From positions 1 through 9,821 of the forward strand of contig DASRSS010000332.1 of NCBI GenBank assembly GCA_035656335.1: a stretch of DNA of 9,821 nt, in the 5' to 3' direction. Source of the DNA: DASRSS01 sp035656335. Its GTDB lineage: Bacteria > Actinomycetota > Actinomycetes > Mycobacteriales > Jatrophihabitantaceae. The translations under genes and the position numbers were made by a program. Below are positions 6,420 through 9,821 of the stretch, piece by piece (position 1 is the stretch's first letter; each line of letters begins with the position of its first letter). The notes under the pieces are model-generated. The model ran no database searches. It was not told the origin of the DNA and worked only from the letters and a program-made list of their open reading frames with translations.

Positions 6420-7460
6420 TCAGCGCGATCCCGAGCCGGACGGCAGCGGCGTGGACGCGGCGATCTTGCCGAGCAGTTCGGTGGCCGTGTGACCGGCGAC
6501 GTGCGCCTCGGCGGTGAGCAGCAACCGGTGGCTGACGACCTGCGGGAGCAGCAGCTGCAGGTCGTCGGGGATCACGTAATCGCGTCCCTCGACCGCCGCC
6601 CACGCCTTCGCGGCACGGACGAGTTGCAGCGCGGCACGAGGCGAGGCGCCCAGCCGGATCTCCGGCGCGCGGCGGGTGGCGGCGGCCAGGTCGACCGCGT
6701 AGCCCTTGACCGCGTCCGAGACGTGCACCGAGCGCACGCCCGCGATCAGCCGGCGCACCTCGGTCGCGTCCGACACGGGGGCGAGCACGTCGAGCGGGTC
6801 GGTGGCGGCGTGCTCGTCCAGCATGGCGATCTCGGCCTGCCGGTCCGGGTAGCCCATCGAGATGCGCGCGGTGAACCGGTCGCGCTGCGCCTCGGGCAGC
6901 GGATAGGTGCCCTCCATGTCAAGCGGGTTCTGCGTGGCGAGCACCATGAACGGCGACTCGAGCCGGTACGTCGTGCCGTCGACGGTGACCTGCCGCTCCT
7001 CCATGCACTCCAGCAGCGCTGACTGCGTCTTCGGCGAGGCGCGGTTGATCTCGTCGCCGACCACTATGTTCGCGAACACCGGGCCCGGCTTGAACTCGAA
7101 GTCGCGCTCCTCGGCGTTGTAGACGCTCACGCCGGTCACGTCGCTCGGCAGCAGGTCCGGCGTGAACTGGACGCGGCGCACCGAGCAGTCGATCGAACGG
7201 GCCAGCGCCTTGGCGAACGTGGTCTTGCCGACGCCGGGGACGTCCTCGACGAGTAGGTGGCCCTCGGCGAGCAGGACGGTGAGGCCGAGGCGCACCTCGG
7301 CCGTCTTGCCCTCGATGACCTTCTCGATGTTGGCGGCGATCCGGTCCGCGGCCTCGCGAACCGCGTCCACCGGCGCGGCCGCCGGAGCGACCTCCGGCGG
7401 AGCGGCGTGCGTGCCGCGTGGGTGCACCGGGCCCGGAGCGCTTGAGAGGTCGTCCAACAC
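6420..7460 (-). CDS. moxR: MoxR-family AAA+ ATPase
   Basis: A 346-residue AAA+ ATPase of the MoxR (AAA_3) family, thought to act as a chaperone-like remodeller of partner proteins. Walker A is VPGVGKTT with K79. Walker B is IVVGDEINRA with D136 and E137, followed by SPKTQSALLECMEE. Sensor 1 is in LATQNP, and EAQRDRF carries the conserved arginine region. The C-terminal lid contains IRLGASPRAALQL and YVIPDDLQ. No membrane segment is present. The start is GTG 7460, supported by AGGAAGGA six bases upstream; a longer frame to 7694 would run across the mraZ operator and is unlikely. It leads the moxR-DUF58-transglutaminase operon and diverges from mraZ. Its promoter is not clear: GATACT on the minus strand (7512-7517) is a weak -10 candidate with no good -35. 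Confidence 0.95.
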   Translation of the reverse strand: MLDDLSSAPGPVHPRGTHAAPPEVAPAAAPVDAVREAADRIAANIEKVIEGKTAEVRLGLTVLLAEGHLLVEDVPGVGKTTFAKALARSIDCSVRRVQFTPDLLPSDVTGVSVYNAEERDFEFKPGPVFANIVVGDEINRASPKTQSALLECMEERQVTVDGTTYRLESPFMVLATQNPLDMEGTYPLPEAQRDRFTARISMGYPDRQAEIAMLDEHAATDPLDVLAPVSDATEVRRLIAGVRSVHVSDAVKGYAVDLAAATRRAPEIRLGASPRAALQLVRAAKAWAAVEGRDYVIPDDLQLLLPQVVSHRLLLTAEAHVAGHTATELLGKIAASTPLPSGSGSR

Positions 7461-7466
7461 GAGCGG

Positions 7467-7474
7467 TCCTTCCT
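7467..7474 (-). promoter_or_regulatory. Ribosome binding site fixing the moxR GTG start
   Basis: On the minus strand this reads AGGAAGGA, followed by six bases (CCGCTC) and GTG 7460. It decides the start against the much longer open frame reaching 7694. Confidence 0.75.
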
Positions 7475-7608
7475 GTCCTGCGGGCCGCGCCAGTGCGAAA
7501 CCGCCGCCACGAGTATCGCCGACGCGTCGAGCCCGGGACAGAGCTGATCTTGAACAGCTGCGCGGGGAGTCCGGACGAGGGTGCGGGGCGCGTCGCGGCC
7601 GGAAATGG

Positions 7609-7636
7609 TTGACGGTGGAGCGTAGTGGGTTACAGT
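7609..7636 (+). promoter_or_regulatory. Candidate sigma-70-type promoter of mraZ
   Basis: TTGACG (7609-7614) matches the -35 consensus at 5 of 6 positions. TACAGT (7631-7636) matches the -10 at 4 of 6, with a 16-base spacer. Transcription would begin near 7643, about 35 bases before the mraZ start. The TGGRN boxes lie in the spacer, over the -10 and just downstream, a layout suited to repression by MraZ. Confidence 0.65.
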
Positions 7637-7650
7637 GGGGACAGGTGGGG
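7615..7650 (+). promoter_or_regulatory. MraZ operator: four GTGGRN boxes at 10-bp spacing
   Basis: GTGGAG (7615-7620), GTGGGT (7625-7630), GTGGGG (7635-7640) and GTGGGG (7645-7650) repeat with an exact 10-bp period. MraZ is known to bind direct TGGGN repeats with 5-base spacers before its own gene, each box placed on one face of the helix for the MraZ ring. The first box is the degenerate one (A in place of the third G). The boxes overlap the candidate mraZ promoter, so autoregulation is the straightforward reading. Confidence 0.88.
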
Positions 7651-7662
7651 GGAAGCGAGCTC

Positions 7663-7668
7663 GGGAGG
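7663..7668 (+). promoter_or_regulatory. Ribosome binding site of mraZ
   Basis: GGGAGG lies nine bases before GTG 7678 and supports that start, which gives the expected short N-terminus VFLGTY. Confidence 0.75.
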
Positions 7669-7677
7669 TGGCGGCCG

Positions 7678-8112
7678 GTGGTCTTCCTAGGCACCTACTC
7701 GCCGCGCCTGGACGACAAGGGCCGGCTCGCTCTCCCCGCGAAGTTCCGGCCGGATCTGGAGGGAGGACTGGTGATCTGCAAGGGCCAGGAGCACTGCCTC
7801 TACGTCTTTCCGGCGGCCCAGTTCGTCTCCTTCACCCAGGGCCTGGCGAACGCGCCGATCACCGACGCCCGGGTCCGGCACTACGGCCGCACGCTGTTCG
7901 CGAGCGCGTCCAACGAGACGCCCGACGGGCAGGGCCGCATCACCGTCCCGCCGCAGCTGCGCAGCTACGCGGGGCTGACCAAGGACTGCGTCGTCATCGG
8001 CGCGAACAACCGGCTGGAGATCTGGGACGCGCAGGCCTGGGCCGACTGGTCCGCGCAGGCCGACGAGGCGTTCGCCGAGATCGCCGAGGAGGTGCTGCCC
8101 GGCATCTTCTGA
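7678..8112 (+). CDS. mraZ: Transcriptional regulator MraZ
   Basis: A 144-residue protein, matching the usual length of about 140-150. It has two AbrB-like half-domains, each with the DxxxR signature: D12-D-K-G-R16 in the N-terminal half (LDDKGRLALPAKFR) and D83-G-Q-G-R87 in the second (DGQGRITVPPQLR). The N-terminus MVFLGTYSPRLDDKGR is typical of the family. MraZ forms a ring-shaped oligomer, binds TGGGN repeats and represses the dcw cluster; this gene has four such boxes directly upstream. It is the first dcw gene here and diverges from moxR. The GTG start is supported by GGGAGG nine bases before it. A structured 201-base gap separates it from rsmH. Confidence 0.97.
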   Translation: MVFLGTYSPRLDDKGRLALPAKFRPDLEGGLVICKGQEHCLYVFPAAQFVSFTQGLANAPITDARVRHYGRTLFASASNETPDGQGRITVPPQLRSYAGLTKDCVVIGANNRLEIWDAQAWADWSAQADEAFAEIAEEVLPGIF

Positions 8113-8152
8113 GCGTCCGTATCGCTCCGGTCCGGCCTCCTCCCGTCCGCCT

Positions 8153-8178
8153 CCTGGCGCACCTTCCCCGGCGCCAGG
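8153..8178 (+). terminator. Hairpin after mraZ, possible attenuator or terminator
   Basis: CCTGGCGC (8153-8160) pairs perfectly with GCGCCAGG (8171-8178) around a 10-base loop. CC and GG extend the stem past one mismatch. It lies 40 bases after the mraZ stop and is followed by a C/T-rich run rather than a U-tract. It could reduce read-through from mraZ into rsmH or be the first arm of the leader RNA described next. Confidence 0.45.
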
Positions 8179-8207
8179 CGGATCCCCCCTCTGCTTCCCG
8201 GCGAAGT

Positions 8208-8262
8208 ACGGGTGGGACGGGCGGGGACCAGATCCGAGCGATCCCCACGGCTCCCCACCCGT
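8208..8262 (+). ncRNA. Structured 5' leader of rsmH, candidate mraW RNA motif
   Basis: ACGGGTGGG (8208-8216) and CCCACCCGT (8254-8262) form a perfect 9-bp stem. It encloses a second stem, GGGGA (8223-8227) with TCCCC (8242-8246), whose loop contains GATC repeats that could pair alternatively. Bioinformatic surveys described an 'mraW' conserved RNA structure in actinobacterial leaders before mraW (rsmH); position and lineage fit. I cannot confirm the match to its covariance model. The structure ends 40 bases before the rsmH ribosome binding site, so any control may be indirect or involve alternative folds. Confidence 0.55.
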
Positions 8263-8302
8263 GATCATCTCCCGCTGCACGACCCCCGAACACCTGCGAG
8301 CA

Positions 8303-8308
8303 AGAGGA
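8303..8308 (+). promoter_or_regulatory. Ribosome binding site fixing the rsmH ATG start
   Basis: AGAGGA lies five bases before ATG 8314. It favours this start over the in-frame GTG at 8212, which falls inside the first arm of the leader stem and would add 34 residues of atypical composition. Confidence 0.75.
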
Positions 8309-8313
8309 CTGCC

Positions 8314-9300
8314 ATGGACGCACGGGACGAGCCGACACCGCCCACGGTGTCCTCCGCGGCGCACGTCCCCGTCCTGCTGCAGCGGGTCCTCGGCCTGCTC
8401 GCCCCCGCGCTCGCCGACCGTCCCGCCGTCGCCGTCGATGCCACGCTCGGCCTCGGCGGCCACGCCGAAGCGCTGCTGCGCGCGCACCCCCAGCTCACCC
8501 TCGTCGGCCTCGACCGCGACCAGGACGCGCTCGCCCGCAGCCGGGACCGGCTCGCACCGTTCGCCGACCGCGTCCACCTCGTGCACGCGGTGTACGACGC
8601 GATGCCGGACGTGCTCGACTCGCTCGGCCTCCCGGGCGTGGACGGCGTGCTGTTCGACCTCGGCGTCTCGTCGCTGCAGCTGGACGTAGCCGAGCGCGGC
8701 TTCGCGTACGCGCAGGACGCCCCGCTGGACATGCGCATGGACCGCTCGCGCGGCATCACGGCCGGCGAGGTGGTGAATACGTACCCGGTGCGCGATCTGG
8801 CCCGGGTGCTGCGCGACTACGGCGAGGAGCACTTCGCGCTGCGGATCGCGCAGGCGATCGAGCGCGCCCGGCGCACCGCCCCGCTGGAGTCCACGGCGCA
8901 GCTCGCCGAACTGGTGCGCGCGGCGATCCCCGCGGCCACCCGGCGGCACGGCGGGCACCCGGCCAAGCGCACGTTCCAGGCGCTGCGGGTGGAGGTGAAC
9001 GGCGAGCTGGACGCGCTGCGCTCCGCGGTGCCGTCCGCGCTGAACGCGCTGAACGTGGGCGGACGGATCGTCGTGCTGTCGTACCAGTCGCTGGAGGACC
9101 GCATCGTCAAGCAGGCCTTCGCCGCCCTCGCCACCGACCACACCCCGGTCGACCTACCCGTCCAGCTGGCCGAGCACAGCCCGCAGCTGCGGCTGCTGGT
9201 GCGCGGCAGCGAACAGGCCAGCGACACCGAGATCGCCGACAACCCCCGCGCCTCGTCCGTCCGGCTGCGTGCCGCAGAACGCATCAGGAAATCAGCATGA
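8314..9300 (+). CDS. rsmH: 16S rRNA (cytosine1402-N4)-methyltransferase
   Basis: A 328-residue SAM-dependent enzyme (formerly MraW) that methylates N4 of C1402 in the 16S rRNA P-site region. The N-terminus has HVPVLLQRV. The SAM-binding segment is D42-ATLGLGGH49. FDLGVSSLQLDVAERGFAY followed by PLDMRMD is highly diagnostic. KRTFQALRVEVNGEL and the terminal VLSYQSLEDRIVK complete the family pattern; YQ replaces the FH common in other phyla. ATG 8314 is supported by AGAGGA at the right distance and gives the usual length. The gene follows the structured leader after mraZ. Its last four bases overlap the ftsL start (ATGA), indicating translational coupling into the rest of the dcw cluster. Confidence 0.97.
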   Translation: MDARDEPTPPTVSSAAHVPVLLQRVLGLLAPALADRPAVAVDATLGLGGHAEALLRAHPQLTLVGLDRDQDALARSRDRLAPFADRVHLVHAVYDAMPDVLDSLGLPGVDGVLFDLGVSSLQLDVAERGFAYAQDAPLDMRMDRSRGITAGEVVNTYPVRDLARVLRDYGEEHFALRIAQAIERARRTAPLESTAQLAELVRAAIPAATRRHGGHPAKRTFQALRVEVNGELDALRSAVPSALNALNVGGRIVVLSYQSLEDRIVKQAFAALATDHTPVDLPVQLAEHSPQLRLLVRGSEQASDTEIADNPRASSVRLRAAERIRKSA

Positions 9301-9821
9301 TGAGTCGTCCCGCGCCCAAGCACGCGCCGCGTGTTCCGTTCGCGCTGCTGCTGGTCGCCCTCGTCGTGGGCGGGCTCGCCGCGCTGCTGGTGCTCAACAC
9401 CGCGTCCGCGGCGAACGAGCTGAAGCGGCACGACCTCACCGCGAAGGACGCCGACGTCGCCGCGCAAGTCGAGCAGCTGCGCAACGACGTCGCCGCCAGC
9501 CGGGCGCCGGGCAACCTGGCCCGCGTCGCCGCGCAACTCGGCATGGTGCCTGCGGGCAATCCGGCGTTCCTGCAGATCGATGCAGACGGCAAGGTGCGCG
9601 TGCTGGGCAGCCCGGCTCCGGCGACGGCACCGCCCGTCGCGCCGCCGAGCAGCGCGCACCCGCACACCAGCGCCGCGCACGCGCACGGCACGGCCAGCAC
9701 GTCCGGGAAGGCCACCGGCAAGGCGACGCCCAAGTCGTCGAACTCGAAGTCGTCGCCGAACTCGAAGTCGCCGAACTCCAAGTCGCCGTCGCCGGCCAAC
9801 TCGAAGTCGACGTCGAGCAGT
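9297..9821 (+). CDS. ftsL: Actinobacterial FtsL-like cell division protein, C-terminus beyond window
   Basis: The frame is open for 175 codons to the window edge. A short basic N-terminus is followed by one membrane helix (about residues 14-33, ending VLNTASAANEL) and a coiled-coil-prone stretch at about 38-68. Next comes APGNLARVAAQLGMVPAGNPAFL at 70-92, given here in one diagnostic block of conserved residues P71, L74, A75, L81-GMVP and NP-x-F-L. This matches actinobacterial FtsL, a bitopic divisome protein that works with FtsQ and FtsB to activate septal peptidoglycan synthesis. From residue 106 the protein turns into a Pro/Ala/Ser/His then Lys/Ser/Asn-rich tail with four NSKS repeats. ATG 9297 overlaps the rsmH stop and has AGGA seven bases upstream; ATG 9300 is the alternative. 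A penicillin-binding protein gene would be expected next. Confidence 0.85.
   Translation, partial: MMSRPAPKHAPRVPFALLLVALVVGGLAALLVLNTASAANELKRHDLTAKDADVAAQVEQLRNDVAASRAPGNLARVAAQLGMVPAGNPAFLQIDADGKVRVLGSPAPATAPPVAPPSSAHPHTSAAHAHGTASTSGKATGKATPKSSNSKSSPNSKSPNSKSPSPANSKSTSSS
9741..9809 (+). repeat. NSKS-coding tandem repeats in the ftsL tail
   Basis: Four copies of an Asn-Ser-Lys-Ser unit occur at residues 149-152, 155-158, 160-163 and 168-171, separated by short S/P/A spacers. The DNA repeats AACTCSAAGTCG-like units with small differences (one copy has TCC for the first Ser), so the tract may expand or contract. The window ends shortly after, so the full length is unknown. Confidence 0.8.

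Noticed and set aside
6418..6603. Longer DUF58 start at ATG 6603.
   Set aside because: The extra residues are Arg-rich and lie over the moxR C-terminus. The family N-terminus begins near the GTG at 6417.
7541..7560. Small inverted repeat AGCTG/CAGCT between moxR and mraZ as an operator.
   Set aside because: The arms are five bases, within chance expectation, and no known regulator site is recognised.
7461..7694. Longer MoxR start at ATG 7694.
   Set aside because: It would run across the mraZ promoter and operator, and the sequence lacks family features. The GTG at 7460 has a good ribosome binding site.
8212..8313. Earlier rsmH start at GTG 8212.
   Set aside because: There is no ribosome binding site, it falls within the structured leader, and the 34 extra residues are not typical for RsmH.
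1..9821. CRISPR arrays, insertion sequences, tRNA or rRNA genes, prophage or attachment sites.
   Set aside because: No spaced direct repeats, terminal inverted repeats, transposase motifs or tRNA-like sequences were seen. Composition and gene content look like uniform core chromosome.

Overview
The window is a very GC-rich actinobacterial chromosome segment. It carries the upstream end of the division and cell wall (dcw) cluster and the genes before it. This rests on the gene set (MraZ, RsmH, an actinobacterial-type FtsL, DUF3040, MoxR/DUF58/transglutaminase), frequent GTG starts, strong G/C third-position bias and only one TTA codon in any called gene. Genus cannot be fixed from the sequence; a member of the Actinomycetia is the safe statement.

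Region 1 (1-2256, + strand): the C-terminal end of a small protein resembling the SAV_6107 HEPN-domain family, then a class I SAM methyltransferase, then a Y-family DNA polymerase IV (dinB). Gaps are 12 and 6 bases, so this looks like one operon. Region 2 (2257-2870): a sigma-70-like promoter, a leader with two small hairpins, a DUF3040 membrane protein gene with a near-perfect ribosome binding site, and a hairpin between two convergent genes. Region 3 (2870-7460, - strand): a tightly coupled operon read moxR, then a DUF58 gene, then a multi-spanning transglutaminase gene. Region 4 (7461-7677): a divergent control region holding four TGGRN boxes exactly 10 bp apart across the mraZ promoter, the expected MraZ operator. 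Region 5 (7678-9821, + strand): mraZ, a 201-base structured gap, rsmH, and ftsL running off the end.

The dcw genes start peptidoglycan and septum synthesis. MraZ is the cluster's autorepressor, RsmH methylates 16S rRNA, and FtsL joins the divisome. The MoxR/DUF58/transglutaminase set is a conserved bacterial module of unsettled function and here shares the control region with mraZ. The mraZ-rsmH gap contains a 9-bp perfect stem enclosing further pairing, placed where the actinobacterial mraW RNA motif is expected.

I do not see a clearly new defence, mobile or biosynthetic system. The points most worth a second look are the MraZ operator, the structured RNA before rsmH, the hairpin leader before the DUF3040 gene, the CmoM-like methyltransferase paired with dinB, and the repetitive FtsL tail.
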